DNA of 64,000 nucleotides from an uncultured Neomegalonema sp. (GCA_937928005.1 CALFVD010000001.1:18228-82227), one strand, 5' to 3'; shown: positions 52,018-60,961, counted from the stretch's first letter. Notes: generated from the sequence alone by a model not told the origin. Numbers and translations are program-made.

Positions 52018-53378
52018 GATGCCACCTCGTCCGGTGCGTTTAGGCATGGCGCTCCGAGCATCCGGAACCGCTCGTTCGCTTCGTGCAGCAATTCCCGGGT
52101 CACCGTGATGTAGACCAGCGTCGAACTGATATCCCGGTGCCCCAGATAGGTCGCGAGGAACGGCAGCCTGTCCTGCGGGTTCACGCCCTGCCGATACCAT
52201 TCCAGAATCCGGTGAACGACGAATGTGTGGCGCAGATCGTGAACGCGAGGGCCGGTCATGCCCTTGGATGGCTTGATGTCGGCCATGCGCAGGATATCGA
52301 CAAGTGGGTAGGAGATGCCTGCACGCGTGTATGATCGGTTGTTCTGATCATGCCAGAAGAGGCCTGCCCCCGGATCATGGGGAGCCTTCGCTTTACGCCG
52401 CGCTTCGAGAAACGCTCGCAAAGCAGCCATCGCGCTGTTCGACAACGGCAACACGCGCGATTTAAAGAACTTCGTCTCCCGGATGGCGATCGTGCCCGCC
52501 CGCATGTCAATATCGGCGAGCGTGAGCCGTGCGAGTTCGCCGACGCGCAACCCGGCGCAATAGGCGAGGACGAGCATGGTATAGAGATTGATCGGGCGCG
52601 ATGGGGAGCGTGGGGAGGGATAAGTTCTGGCGATTGCGAACAACCGTTCGATCTCCTCCGGACTGTAGATATGCGGTCGCCGCCACGTTTGCGCGACCTG
52701 CTTCATGGGTCTGGCGTCGGGACGGCGCGGCGGCATCGCGGGATCTTCGTGGCGTTGCGCCTTGTCGAGGATACGGGCAATCTTCTCGCATTCCGCAGCG
52801 TGGTTCGCGGTTCTTCGAGATGCCCGGTAGGAACGCAGCAACTCATCCGGAGACTCGCCATCAGGGTGCGACGTCTGCTGCAAAAAACGGTCGAACCTGC
52901 GGCAAATGACGGCTGCAGTCTCGTATCGATAGCCTCTGCGCTGCATCCGCTCGATGTGGTCGCGCATCATGTCGCCCAGCGTGCTTTCAAAGGGCTGTGG
53001 CCGCCGGATCGCTTCGAGCGCTCGATCCGGATTAGGCGCCATGAGTGCACGAATGGTCGCGATGGTGCTGCGGGCGTTGTATTCTTTCTGCAAATCGGCA
53101 ATCGGGTTGCTCGTGATCGTTCCTTCCTCCGCCAACGCATCGAGAAAGCGGTCGACGATCCGGACACGCTGCAAAACTGTCGAACGTGCCCATACCTGCC
53201 CGCGCTCACGCAACCATTCCTCCACGGTCTGCCGGTTCGTCGCACCCAGACGGACGGCAACAGTCCGGAAGCTGTGCAAGGCTTGGCGGTAGTAGATCGG
53301 CGTGATCGGATAACTCAGGTATAGCCCGGCGACGTATCCATCGACGATTTGCTCGCCATCCTCGGGCCAGCGGGTCAT
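52014..53378 (-). CDS. Tyrosine recombinase, second of the RIT trio (RitB-like)
   Basis: 454 residues, the longest of the three. An extended N-terminal region of about 230 residues precedes the catalytic domain with CAGLRVGELARL (Arg), HDLRHTFVVHR (His, Arg), YLGHRDI (His) and LVYITVTRE (Tyr). It overlaps both neighbours by 4 nt (ATGA), so the trio is translated as a coupled unit. Confidence 0.88.
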   Translation of the reverse strand: MTRWPEDGEQIVDGYVAGLYLSYPITPIYYRQALHSFRTVAVRLGATNRQTVEEWLRERGQVWARSTVLQRVRIVDRFLDALAEEGTITSNPIADLQKEYNARSTIATIRALMAPNPDRALEAIRRPQPFESTLGDMMRDHIERMQRRGYRYETAAVICRRFDRFLQQTSHPDGESPDELLRSYRASRRTANHAAECEKIARILDKAQRHEDPAMPPRRPDARPMKQVAQTWRRPHIYSPEEIERLFAIARTYPSPRSPSRPINLYTMLVLAYCAGLRVGELARLTLADIDMRAGTIAIRETKFFKSRVLPLSNSAMAALRAFLEARRKAKAPHDPGAGLFWHDQNNRSYTRAGISYPLVDILRMADIKPSKGMTGPRVHDLRHTFVVHRILEWYRQGVNPQDRLPFLATYLGHRDISSTLVYITVTRELLHEANERFRMLGAPCLNAPDEVAS

Positions 53379-54613
53379 CGGTTCACCTCCCGCTCTGGAA
53401 GATCAAGGGCGATCGCACGGAGATCCTCCGTGGCGAGCTTCAGGTAGGGAATGGTGGAGTCTGACGAACGGTGCCCGAGCACATCGCCGATAACCTTGCG
53501 CGGAATCGAAGCCCGCAACAGGCTGACTGCACGGGCGTGGCGGAAGATGTGCGGGCCACGCTTGCCCGTCAACTCTATACCGGCGGCGGCAAGACGCCTG
53601 CCGACCACGCAATAGAGGCCCCCCGTCTTCATGCCCCGGTAGGGCGCGCGACTCCGTATGAAGATGCTCCGTACATCGGTCTCGGGACGTCCGTGTCGCA
53701 GGTAGCGAAGGACCGCCTCGCCTACAGGCTCCAGCAAGGGCAGCATCGTCTGGGCGCCGCCTTTCGAGCGGTGCACACGCACCGTATCCGCCCGCCAGTC
53801 GATGTCCTCGATCCGCAACCGGATTACCTCGCCGGAACGCAGACCGTAATTGGCCAAGAGCAATAGGATTGCATGATCGCGCAACCCCAGCGGCGAGTCG
53901 TCCTGTCCCGCAGCGTCGAGCACCACTCCGATCTGCTCGGCGGTCAGGATCGAAGGAATGCCTTCGTACGCATAGAGCAACGGCGCGATCACGTGGGGCG
54001 ACAGATCGCGATCATGCTGCCTGCTCCGGTGCAGGTGCCGCAGGAAGCCACGCAGCCGCTCGGCGACGTCCTTGAGCGACTTGCGGGTCAAGCCCGGCGC
54101 ACGAAGGTCCATGTAGGCGTCGATGTCGCCCACGGTCAGCCCGGCAAAATCGGCTCCATCCCGCTGTTCGAGGCACCATGTGCAGAAGTTGCGTGCCTCC
54201 CATAGCAATGCCTTGATCGAGGCATCTGCCAGACCGCGTTCGAACCGCAGCCATCGCTCATACTTCTCGCAGGTCTCGCGGCACTGCCGCTCATCGTCAT
54301 TCGTGATGGGCAGGACGGGTGGCCAGTCTCTTAGGACGACCCGCAGGAGGGCATGAATTCCCGACTGTGGGATCGAGGTCCAGCGCGATGCCGGAGGGCG
54401 ACCGTGCAGCTTGTGAAACCGATGTACGGCATGGCGCAGATAGACCGCGACCAGATCGGGCGTCACGTCGCCAAGGGCAATCCCGCGCTCGTCCAGATAC
54501 ACGAGGAACTGACCCGCATAGAGACAGTAGTTACTGATGACGGTCGGGCTGTAGCGCTGGCAGGTCAATGCTTCGCGCAATGCGGCAAGCTTCGGGTTGG
54601 GGATGTCGGACAT
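53375..54613 (-). CDS. Tyrosine recombinase, first of the RIT trio (RitA-like)
   Basis: 412 residues from the ATG at 54613, with GAGGAG 7 nt upstream. The core-binding part has FERGLADASIKALLWEARNFCTWCLEQ, and the catalytic domain NYGLRSGEVIRL (Arg), HIFRHARA (His, Arg), VLGHRSSD (His) and TIPYLKL (Tyr). Its promoter must lie in the 110 bp between the start and the right terminal repeat. Confidence 0.88.
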   Translation of the reverse strand: MSDIPNPKLAALREALTCQRYSPTVISNYCLYAGQFLVYLDERGIALGDVTPDLVAVYLRHAVHRFHKLHGRPPASRWTSIPQSGIHALLRVVLRDWPPVLPITNDDERQCRETCEKYERWLRFERGLADASIKALLWEARNFCTWCLEQRDGADFAGLTVGDIDAYMDLRAPGLTRKSLKDVAERLRGFLRHLHRSRQHDRDLSPHVIAPLLYAYEGIPSILTAEQIGVVLDAAGQDDSPLGLRDHAILLLLANYGLRSGEVIRLRIEDIDWRADTVRVHRSKGGAQTMLPLLEPVGEAVLRYLRHGRPETDVRSIFIRSRAPYRGMKTGGLYCVVGRRLAAAGIELTGKRGPHIFRHARAVSLLRASIPRKVIGDVLGHRSSDSTIPYLKLATEDLRAIALDLPEREVNR

Positions 54614-54763
54614 GATATTCTCCTCGGTCGGATGCAGAAACCCGAGGAGCGTCCAGCCCATGATAATGTACAGCAAGAGCCGAGGCGATCTGGCTCACTA
54701 CATTGAAATCAAACCGCTCTTCAAAACCTCCTCCGCATTATCGCTACCTCGCGATAACTCAAG

Positions 54764-54886
54764 GCGTTGAAGTCTGACAAGCGGCATATCTTCAGGGCTG
54801 CTGCGGAAGCGCAGCGCGCCTGTGACTGGGTCATGGAGCAGGGCGGTACTTCGGAAATCTCCGTCAAAGCAGCGAGGGCTGCGTGA
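54764..54886 (+). pseudogene. ardC: ArdC antirestriction protein, 3' part
   Basis: Forty codons (ALKSDKRHIFRAAAEAQRA, then DWVMEQGG and SEISVKAARAA) continue the frame broken at 50895 and end at TGA 54884-54886. They match the normal ArdC C-terminus. The fragment has no start of its own. Confidence 0.88.
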
Positions 54887-55155
54887 TGGCGAAGCGATAC
54901 AAGCACAAGCGCACCATCCGCCTCGGATCCGGCCGCCGATTGAAGCTCGGCCGGTACGCGCTGGCGTGGAAATGTGTGAAAGAGGCGGCTGCGGAGGGCG
55001 CGACATCTCTCGCCTGCGACCTCGAACATCCGACCGATCACCGCAATCGGCTGCCGATTCAGGAGGTGCTGGCGCAGTTTCGGCAGGCGATGCATCGACG
55101 TATCAACGAGCGCGGTGAACGTGCTCAGCAGAAGCAGAGGGCCGACTTTCGATAG
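54886..55155 (+). CDS. Small basic protein downstream of ardC
   Basis: 89 residues; the ATG shares its A with the ardC stop (TGATG). The N-terminus is very basic (MAKRYKHKRTIRLGSGRRLKLGRY), then a helix (ALAWKCVKEAAAEG) and a second basic helix at the end. I recognise no family. Before the RIT insertion it was translationally coupled to ardC, so its expression may now depend on the element. Confidence 0.6.
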   Translation: MAKRYKHKRTIRLGSGRRLKLGRYALAWKCVKEAAAEGATSLACDLEHPTDHRNRLPIQEVLAQFRQAMHRRINERGERAQQKQRADFR

Positions 55156-55192
55156 AGCTTACCCTCGCCTGACAACCTGAAATATCTCGGCA

Positions 55193-55223
55193 AACCGCTC
55201 CGGACAGAATGACCGGAGCGGTT
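55193..55223 (+). terminator. Terminator-like hairpin after the ardC operon
   Basis: AACCGCTCCGG and CCGGAGCGGTT form a perfect 11-bp stem with a 9-nt loop, 38 nt past the stop. No T-run follows, so it may also end transcripts from the other side. Confidence 0.55.
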
Positions 55224-55389
55224 AGTGCGTCCAAGAAGCATTGAGATTTCAGGAAATTTGAATTCGGCTCGAATCAACGATGGGAGCGATGTCACCAAAT
55301 CGTAAATAAAATGCGAAGTACCTGCATGTTCAATATTTAAATTTTCTGAGATTATCAGCTGTGCCTCCCCATAGTTAGTGCGAGGCAAC

Positions 55390-56334
55390 ATGCAATATCT
55401 GATCGATGACCATAGAGAATACCTTCTATACTGCGAAACCCGGAGAGGGTTGAGCCAGCACAGCATTCGGGCATATACGCAAGATTTGGCATGTTATCGG
55501 CAGTGGGCACGGTCTTGCCCAGACGACATTGATAGCGATGAAGAATCGCTCGTCGGCTTCCACCACTTTCTACGAACAGAGGCTGGCACCAGCCCGGCAA
55601 CGTGTCGTCGCCGCGTCGTAACGCTCAAGGCGTTCCTCAAATGGCGATCAAAACGCGACCATGGAAGGGCTAGTGACTTTTCGGAGCTCGACCTTGATCT
55701 GACGATACCACGGCGATTGCCTCGGCCTATCGAAAGACCGGTTCTAACCGAACTTTTGGCCTCAGCTCCACATATCGTGCCGCGTTTACTGGATACATCT
55801 TCCCGACGAGAGCCCGCCGACCCGAAGCAGACGACGGGCTTGGCAGTGCGGCTGCTCATCGCCACGGGGCTGAGGATAGGCGAGCTCACTGCTTTGCGCA
55901 TTCGAGACGTGCTAGGGAAGGGCGGCCGTCTCCACGTGCGAGGGAAAGGCAACAGAGAAAGAGTAGTCTTCGTTACGAACCAGCAGCTTTTGGCCGACCT
56001 GAACGCTTATGCCGGAGCCAGAGCAGAGACTGCGGCTCCTGACGAACCTCTCCTCGTAAATGTTCGTGGAACACGCCTGACAGAGGCAGCTTTTCGGAAG
56101 CGTTTGCGCAGCGCCTCTATCGAACTCGACCTGACGTCATATCTGACGCCGCACCAGTTTCGTCATTCTGCAGCGACAATGTTGATCGAGGAAGGCGTTG
56201 ACATCCGGCTTGTGCAGCGTCTGCTCGGCCATGCGAGCATCACGACTACCGAGATCTACACCAAGGTCTCCGATGTCTCTCTGATGAGGGAGGTCCAGCG
56301 AGCCGACACCCTGTCTACCGTCGAGTCCCGGTGA
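55390..56334 (+). CDS. Solitary tyrosine recombinase (XerC/D-like)
   Basis: 314 residues from the ATG at 55390 (GAGG 5 nt upstream). The core-binding domain begins YLLYCETRRGLSQHSIRAYTQDLACYRQW. Catalytic residues are Arg162 (GLRIGEL), Lys186, His255 and Arg258 (HQFRHS), His281 (LLGHASI) and Tyr290 (TEIYTKV), all intact. It resembles phage or plasmid integrases and resolvases of Xer type. It ends 2 nt before a 17-bp palindrome that recurs at the far end of the next two genes, so it may serve that cassette. Confidence 0.88.
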   Translation: MQYLIDDHREYLLYCETRRGLSQHSIRAYTQDLACYRQWARSCPDDIDSDEESLVGFHHFLRTEAGTSPATCRRRVVTLKAFLKWRSKRDHGRASDFSELDLDLTIPRRLPRPIERPVLTELLASAPHIVPRLLDTSSRREPADPKQTTGLAVRLLIATGLRIGELTALRIRDVLGKGGRLHVRGKGNRERVVFVTNQQLLADLNAYAGARAETAAPDEPLLVNVRGTRLTEAAFRKRLRSASIELDLTSYLTPHQFRHSAATMLIEEGVDIRLVQRLLGHASITTTEIYTKVSDVSLMREVQRADTLSTVESR

Positions 56335-56335
56335 T

Positions 56336-56352
56336 GATAACTCGGAATTATC
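56336..56352. repeat. 17-bp palindrome, left copy
   Basis: GATAACTCGGAATTATC, symmetric in seven of eight base pairs, lies 3 nt before the ATP-grasp start codon. It is an exact inverted copy of 59107-59123. Confidence 0.7.
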
Positions 56353-56355
56353 ATC

Positions 56356-57429
56356 ATGGCTGTGTCTCAGAAAAGCTCAGAGTTTGGGAAATTTCTACAG
56401 CGGCTAACAAACGAGTCTGTTGCGCTTGTGTATAGCTATAGCAATACTATCGATAAGAAAAAGACCTGGTATGACCGGTGGCGTTCCTCTGTCATCATGT
56501 ACTTCGGAGAAGGTGCAGAAGCTCTCGGTCTCGAAGTTCGTTATATTGATGTCGATACTTACCTATTGGAAATGGCAACCCATTCAGTTTTTCAGAATGA
56601 TTACATCATCAACCTTCATTCTGGCCTAAATCGAATTTCGAGTTGGCCAATCGTATCGAGCTTGGCAAGTTGGCGCAATGTACCCTCCGGCCTTTGCCCA
56701 TCGGACGTCCACATCACCTGTGAACGCAAGGACGTAACTCGTGCGATCGCTCGATCTTTACGGCTGAAACTGCCTGCACAATGGGGCGAGCAGCCGATCT
56801 CCGACGATTATGTAATCAAGGCACGAGACCTTGGAATGAGTGTTGGGCTTCAACGCACTTCGGACAGAACAGTTTTGGAGGAAGCCGCAGCGCGGGACGA
56901 TAATATCGTGGAAGCGTTCGTATCAGGGTTCGACGCGACCGTCGCGCTTCTGGCGAACGCCAAAGGTGACTATACTGTTCTTGGAGGACGACTGTACAAA
57001 CCGTCCGGTCCAAATCCACTCGACTGGATGTATACAGAAAGCCTGAAAAACCTACCTTTGGAAAACGATCAATTCACTGGGATGGCGGTTGATGTGGACG
57101 ACGATCTTGCAGCAGAACTTACGACCCTTGCCCACAAGCTGGGCAGGGGATCAGTCTATCGTGCCGATTTTCGCGTTGAGTCCCTACCTGGGGACGAGCC
57201 GCCACCTAAGCTAACGTTAGAGAACTCGTGGTTTCTCGAAGTTACTCCAACTCCCTACATATCAGCAAAGACCGACTTTGGCGTCATAATGCGCGATGCA
57301 ATTTCGAAACCGAGCATCCTGAATGAACTTGTCTCGGAGCATGTAGAATCGTTCACCGACGATACTGCGCCGCAAGCCGTTCTCGTGGCCAGTATTCTAT
57401 ACAAAGCAGCCCAAGCTAACGCATCCTAG
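56356..57429 (+). CDS. ATP-grasp ligase-like protein
   Basis: 357 residues. Signs of a D-Ala-D-Ala ligase-like ATP-grasp fold are Lys155 in YVIKARD, the strand EAFVSGFDATVALLA (186-200), YRADFRVES (268-276) and FLEVTPTPYIS (293-303), where Glu295 would bind Mg. Such enzymes join a carboxylate to an amine or thiol using ATP. Substrate unknown; this is probably not a cell-wall ligase given its plasmid context and poor similarity in the N-terminal third. It is AT-richer than the backbone and converges with the helical-repeat gene, 14 nt away, suggesting a paired function. Confidence 0.7.
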   Translation: MAVSQKSSEFGKFLQRLTNESVALVYSYSNTIDKKKTWYDRWRSSVIMYFGEGAEALGLEVRYIDVDTYLLEMATHSVFQNDYIINLHSGLNRISSWPIVSSLASWRNVPSGLCPSDVHITCERKDVTRAIARSLRLKLPAQWGEQPISDDYVIKARDLGMSVGLQRTSDRTVLEEAAARDDNIVEAFVSGFDATVALLANAKGDYTVLGGRLYKPSGPNPLDWMYTESLKNLPLENDQFTGMAVDVDDDLAAELTTLAHKLGRGSVYRADFRVESLPGDEPPPKLTLENSWFLEVTPTPYISAKTDFGVIMRDAISKPSILNELVSEHVESFTDDTAPQAVLVASILYKAAQANAS

Positions 57430-57443
57430 CACACACCTAGTCC

Positions 57444-59105
57444 TCACCTGTAGAACACGTGGGACGCGGGGAAAAGTGAGTGCTCATTCATGAAAGCTCC
57501 AAGAATACCCGGTTGATCGACAGGCATGGTCGCTTGGGAATCGTAGCATTTGGATACGCAAAAGCGCATGAACTGATGCGGATCGTCGAGATACGTACCA
57601 TAATCCAGAAAGCGATGTTTTCTGAGTATCTCGATTATCTCTCCGGCAAGATCCTTCTTATCTTCGCAAATCTTCCAGAGATTACCAAACATGATCGCTT
57701 GATGGTAATCGAAGTTGGGATCGATCCTGCTCCTTAGGATACGATTAATCGTCCTCGAAACGACATCATGGTCGATTTTTTCGCCATCGAGGTACGCGCA
57801 TATCAAAGCGTTGACGTGAGATGTTAGTAGGTTAACGGATGGTCCCGCGCTCCGGGTAGCGAGATCGAATACCTCACGGGCTTGCGTCATTCGGCCTGAG
57901 AGCATCAAAGCGATCGCAGCGTTCGAGTGAAACGTGGTTGATCGACGAATGTAAGGTGTATTCTCACGCACGTATTCCGATAAGCGCAAGGCGCGCTCTG
58001 CATCTATTCGATCAGAGAATAGATTGTTGTCTATAATGTTATTCTCGACAAAAAGTGCTTGTTCGACTTCTCCCTTCGACTCGAAGATCTGCTTCGCCTT
58101 TTCGAGCATTTGCCTAGTCAAATCTGAACGACCCGAAACCATTGGAATCAACTTGAGGGCGTAGGCTTCCAGTAAGTCATCTTTTAAATGTCCTGCAATA
58201 CTGAGGCTGTTCTCGATCTTCTCTGGATGGTCTTCAAAAACATAGGATGTCCACAGATTGCAGATCGCCTTTAGACCCAGCAATCGGTCGCGCTGGGACT
58301 CGGTTCGCATGGTATTATTGAGATGCTCCAGCTCAGCGTCGAGATCGGCGATCAGCCCAATTGCCTCAAATTTCCTCCCACTGCGAAACAAGGACTGAAT
58401 TTGTAACATGGTCGCAACACAATGACCGATCCGAGACTCGGGATCAGCGTCGGGAAACATCCGATCTATATCCGACGATGCACAGTATCCGTCGCCTTCG
58501 CTCAAGAACAAGTTGACGAACTCTCCGAAGTCATTGCAATTCATTTGTGACGGCGACACGTTGGTCAACCCTCCAGATGAAAGGATATAGCTGCGAACGT
58601 TCTGGCCGCATGTCGAAATCAGCTTCAGCGCGCTTTCCAACTTTCCATTCGCAAGCATCAAGATGCGCGGTTTTTTCTCAAAACCAATTTGTTGAAAACG
58701 GCTAACAAATTCAGCAAAACGCGAAGGCTCAATTGCATCCTCATCAATGAGATAGAGGCTTGGCAGGCCCACGCTGACGGCACTTGGAGGCTGCATGTTT
58801 AGGACGCCATTGAGGCCCATAGACAAGCCTTCTTGCGAAAGTGTCATTCCGCTCAATAATGCATTTGCAACACTTGCTACACGTTTCGTCGGCCGGACAT
58901 ACTTGATAGCCTGGTCAATGGCAGCACGTGCGCTGTGAAGTTGGTCGTTGTCCCGTATGCGCTGTGCTGAAGGAGAGCAGCGCTTGAAAAATTCGTTCAA
59001 GCCTATCTCAGCCTGCTCTCTGTCAAGCGCAAGCACTGCCGGTTTCTCATCATGAACAATATCGAATGCGAAATTATCAATTCCATCAGCAACCGAGTCT
59101 CGCAT
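57444..59105 (-). CDS. Helical-repeat (TPR-like) protein paired with the ATP-grasp gene
   Basis: 553 residues from the ATG at 59105; an upstream GTG at 59159 would add 18. The C-terminal two thirds are helical hairpins with TPR-like spacing (SRIGHCVATMLQIQSLFRSGRKFEAIGLIADLDAEL, SNAAIALMLSGRMTQAREVFDLATRS). Residues 95-200 include a possible alpha/beta segment (SVGLPSLYLIDEDAIEPS, KKPRILMLANGKLESALKLI) without a P-loop. No family recognised. It is AT-rich, and its start lies 1 nt from the right 17-bp palindrome. Confidence 0.65.
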   Translation of the reverse strand: MRDSVADGIDNFAFDIVHDEKPAVLALDREQAEIGLNEFFKRCSPSAQRIRDNDQLHSARAAIDQAIKYVRPTKRVASVANALLSGMTLSQEGLSMGLNGVLNMQPPSAVSVGLPSLYLIDEDAIEPSRFAEFVSRFQQIGFEKKPRILMLANGKLESALKLISTCGQNVRSYILSSGGLTNVSPSQMNCNDFGEFVNLFLSEGDGYCASSDIDRMFPDADPESRIGHCVATMLQIQSLFRSGRKFEAIGLIADLDAELEHLNNTMRTESQRDRLLGLKAICNLWTSYVFEDHPEKIENSLSIAGHLKDDLLEAYALKLIPMVSGRSDLTRQMLEKAKQIFESKGEVEQALFVENNIIDNNLFSDRIDAERALRLSEYVRENTPYIRRSTTFHSNAAIALMLSGRMTQAREVFDLATRSAGPSVNLLTSHVNALICAYLDGEKIDHDVVSRTINRILRSRIDPNFDYHQAIMFGNLWKICEDKKDLAGEIIEILRKHRFLDYGTYLDDPHQFMRFCVSKCYDSQATMPVDQPGILGAFMNEHSLFPASHVFYR

Positions 59106-59106
59106 C

Positions 59107-59123
59107 GATAATTCCGAGTTATC
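59107..59123. repeat. 17-bp palindrome, right copy
   Basis: Plus-strand GATAATTCCGAGTTATC, the reverse complement of the left copy; read on the minus strand it stands directly before the ATG at 59105. Confidence 0.7.
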
Positions 59124-59404
59124 CGTACTTTGTGATAGTTCGCGGCAAACGTCCTCCACAAACTTCTTAAGATAGTCTGTGATATTTCAGATTTTTTTGC
59201 AATGGTAGGTTTCTGTAAGACTTATTTTGCGACGATTTAGACGACATCGAACATGTCTCGGCCAGCGACCAAATATATGGTCCGCTACTAATCCTTGGAA
59301 TCAGGCCGGATTTGTATCGCACGCCGCTTCACCTTCCGATCCTTCGTTTCTCAGCGGCAGGAGCTTTCCCTGCTTCAAGGGCAGAGAGCGGCTTTCGCCT
59401 TTTT
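59124..59404. other. AT-richer gap, no gene seen
   Basis: Non-coding stretch between the AT-rich pair and the plasmid accessory genes. No repeat or promoter could be assigned apart from the leader that follows. Confidence 0.3.
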
Positions 59405-59444
59405 GCGCCCGATGAGGGCGCGGAAAGAAAGCGAGGGCTATCCA
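59405..59444 (+). promoter_or_regulatory. Hairpin leader of the DUF2958 gene
   Basis: GCGCCC-GATGA-GGGCGC at 59405-59421 is followed by GGAAAGAAAGCGAGGG. It shares sequence with the leader at 60921. Confidence 0.55.
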
Positions 59445-59792
59445 ATGAAACTCATCACCAATCCGATCCGTCAGGCGCTGTTGAAGAACGGCGCGCTCAG
59501 CGCGGCAGGCGAGGATACTTCCGATCTGCGTCCCGTGCTCAAGCTTTTCACCCCGTGGGGCGGGGCAACATGGCTGATCACCGAATGCGATCCGGAGGAG
59601 GAAACCCGCCTGTTCGGCCTGTGCGATCTGGGTCTGGGGTTTCCTGAACTCGGCTATGTCAGCCTCTCCGAACTCGAAGCCCTGCGCGGTCCCGCAGGAT
59701 TGCGGGTCGAGCGCGACCGTCACTTCGCGTCGACGATGTCGCTCGTCGCCTACGCGGATGTCGCCCGCGTGGCAGGCCACATCGCAGCCTGA
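59445..59792 (+). CDS. DUF2958 protein
   Basis: 115 residues. The chain KLFTPWGGATWLITECDPEEETRLFGLCDLGLGFPELGYVSLSELEAL is the DUF2958 signature, a small domain frequent on plasmids and integrative elements beside ardC, ssb and ParB-like genes. Function unknown. First gene of a likely operon with the next two. Confidence 0.88.
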   Translation: MKLITNPIRQALLKNGALSAAGEDTSDLRPVLKLFTPWGGATWLITECDPEEETRLFGLCDLGLGFPELGYVSLSELEALRGPAGLRVERDRHFASTMSLVAYADVARVAGHIAA

Positions 59793-59807
59793 TCGGGGGA
59801 GGAATTC

Positions 59808-60452
59808 ATGGCCTATGAACACCATCGCGAAACCGACCCCTCCGGTCTGACGCTGATCGTCGAGGCGGAGGATCACCCGCTCAACCCGCGCGAGGAGTAC
59901 GAGCATCTGGGCCAGATGGTCTGCTGGCACGGGCGTTATCGCCTCGGCGACAAGCATGACTGGAGCGAGCCGGGCGAGTTTCGCCAATATCTCAAGTCCA
60001 GCAAGGGCGCGATCATGCTGCCGGTCTATCTCTACGACCATAGCGGCCTTGCCCTCTCGACCACGCCGTTCCACTGTCCGTGGGACTCGGGACAGATCGG
60101 GATGATCTGGATGTCCCGCAAGACCGCGCTCGATGCGTTCAGCCGGAACGGTAAGCGCGTCACCCCGAAATTGCGCCTTCAGGCCGAGGAGGCGCTCCGT
60201 GCCGAAGTTCGGGAATATCACCAGTTTCTGAGCGGCGATGTCTGGCATGTTCGCGTCGAGAACGAGGAGGGCGATATCCTCGATAGCTGTAGCGGGTTTT
60301 ACGGCTCCGATTATGCCGTCGATGAAGGCCGCGCGATGCTGGCCGCCCTCGCGCCGGAGGAACGGGCGCGTAAGGCTGAGGCGTTTGCGGAATTGATCGA
60401 GAGCGAGCAGCCTGACCTGACGCCGGTCTGGCTCGGGGAGGAGGCTCGATGA
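59808..60452 (+). CDS. Plasmid accessory protein of unknown function
   Basis: 214 residues with a GGGGGAGG ribosome site. The central part (CWHGRYRLGDKHDW, LPVYLYDHSGLALSTTPFHCPWDSGQIGMIWMSRKTALD) resembles proteins recurrent in phages and mobile elements that lack an assigned role. The C-terminal part carries VWHVRVENEEGDILDSCSGFYGSDYAVDEG. It overlaps the next gene by 4 nt. Confidence 0.75.
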   Translation: MAYEHHRETDPSGLTLIVEAEDHPLNPREEYEHLGQMVCWHGRYRLGDKHDWSEPGEFRQYLKSSKGAIMLPVYLYDHSGLALSTTPFHCPWDSGQIGMIWMSRKTALDAFSRNGKRVTPKLRLQAEEALRAEVREYHQFLSGDVWHVRVENEEGDILDSCSGFYGSDYAVDEGRAMLAALAPEERARKAEAFAELIESEQPDLTPVWLGEEAR

Positions 60453-60844
60453 CCGCCCGTCCGATGACGATCTACCGATCTGGCCCGGCCTTCGAGGCCC
60501 AAACTGGCGGGGCGATGGAAGCCGTAGGTGCCGACACCGCCCATCCCAACCCGGTCGCGGTGGAGCTGGCCGATGTTGAAGGTCCGGTAATCGAGATGAC
60601 GGCGCATCTGGAAGATGGCGGTCATCCCATCGGTTGGTATCCTGCAACGCCCGAGGGGTTGATATGTGCGGGCGGTGAGTTTGCGCGCCTTCGGGGCTAC
60701 GGGTTCCGTCATCCTCCGGTCTGCACGATTTCCGGACAGATCATCCCGCAAGATCAGATCGAGATTGCCGTCGTTGTTCCGCTTTGCGGCAGCGAGGCCT
60801 GTCGGCGCGCATTGGCGCTGTTGCGCGTCTTCGACGCGGCCTGA
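60449..60844 (+). CDS. Small plasmid accessory protein of unknown function
   Basis: 131 residues, starting in the stop of the preceding gene (ATGA). It looks like a beta-rich domain (VAVELADVEGPVIEMTAHLEDGGHPIGWY) with no recognised family. Part of the DUF2958 operon. Confidence 0.6.
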   Translation: MTARPMTIYRSGPAFEAQTGGAMEAVGADTAHPNPVAVELADVEGPVIEMTAHLEDGGHPIGWYPATPEGLICAGGEFARLRGYGFRHPPVCTISGQIIPQDQIEIAVVVPLCGSEACRRALALLRVFDAA

Positions 60845-60879
60845 CGTCCGTCCGTTCTGATCTTTGCTCCAACCATCGA

Positions 60880-60961
60880 GGCCGCCCCACCGAAAGGTAG
60901 AGGGCGGCCTTGCGCCTTGTGCGCCCGATGGGGGCGCTAAAGAAAGCAAGGACGGATCGCT
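60880..60961 (+). promoter_or_regulatory. Two-hairpin leader of the ParB-like gene
   Basis: AGGCCGCCC pairs with GGGCGGCCT (60879-60909), then GCGCCC-GATGG-GGGCGC at 60921-60937 is followed by TAAAGAAAGCAAGG. The same two-hairpin order precedes the gene at 63840. Confidence 0.6.

Larger units (their letters stand above)
50896..54763. mobile_element. Recombinase-in-trio (RIT) element inserted in ardC
   Basis: A 3.87-kb element with three overlapping tyrosine recombinase genes on the minus strand, the definition of a RIT element. Its terminal inverted repeats run from 50916 (CTTGAGTTATCGCGAGGTA, then CGATAATGCGGAGGAGG to 50952) and back from 54763 to 54727, with one mismatch in 37 bp. Removing 50896-54763 restores an uninterrupted ardC frame (LK followed by ALKSDKRHIFRAAAEAQRA). 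No cargo gene is inside. Confidence 0.9.

Noticed and set aside
50896..54763. Tn554-like transposon or integron
   Set aside because: All three genes are tyrosine recombinases in an overlapping trio with inverted repeat ends and no cargo, which defines a RIT element; Tn554 has two such recombinases plus a different TnpC and resistance genes.
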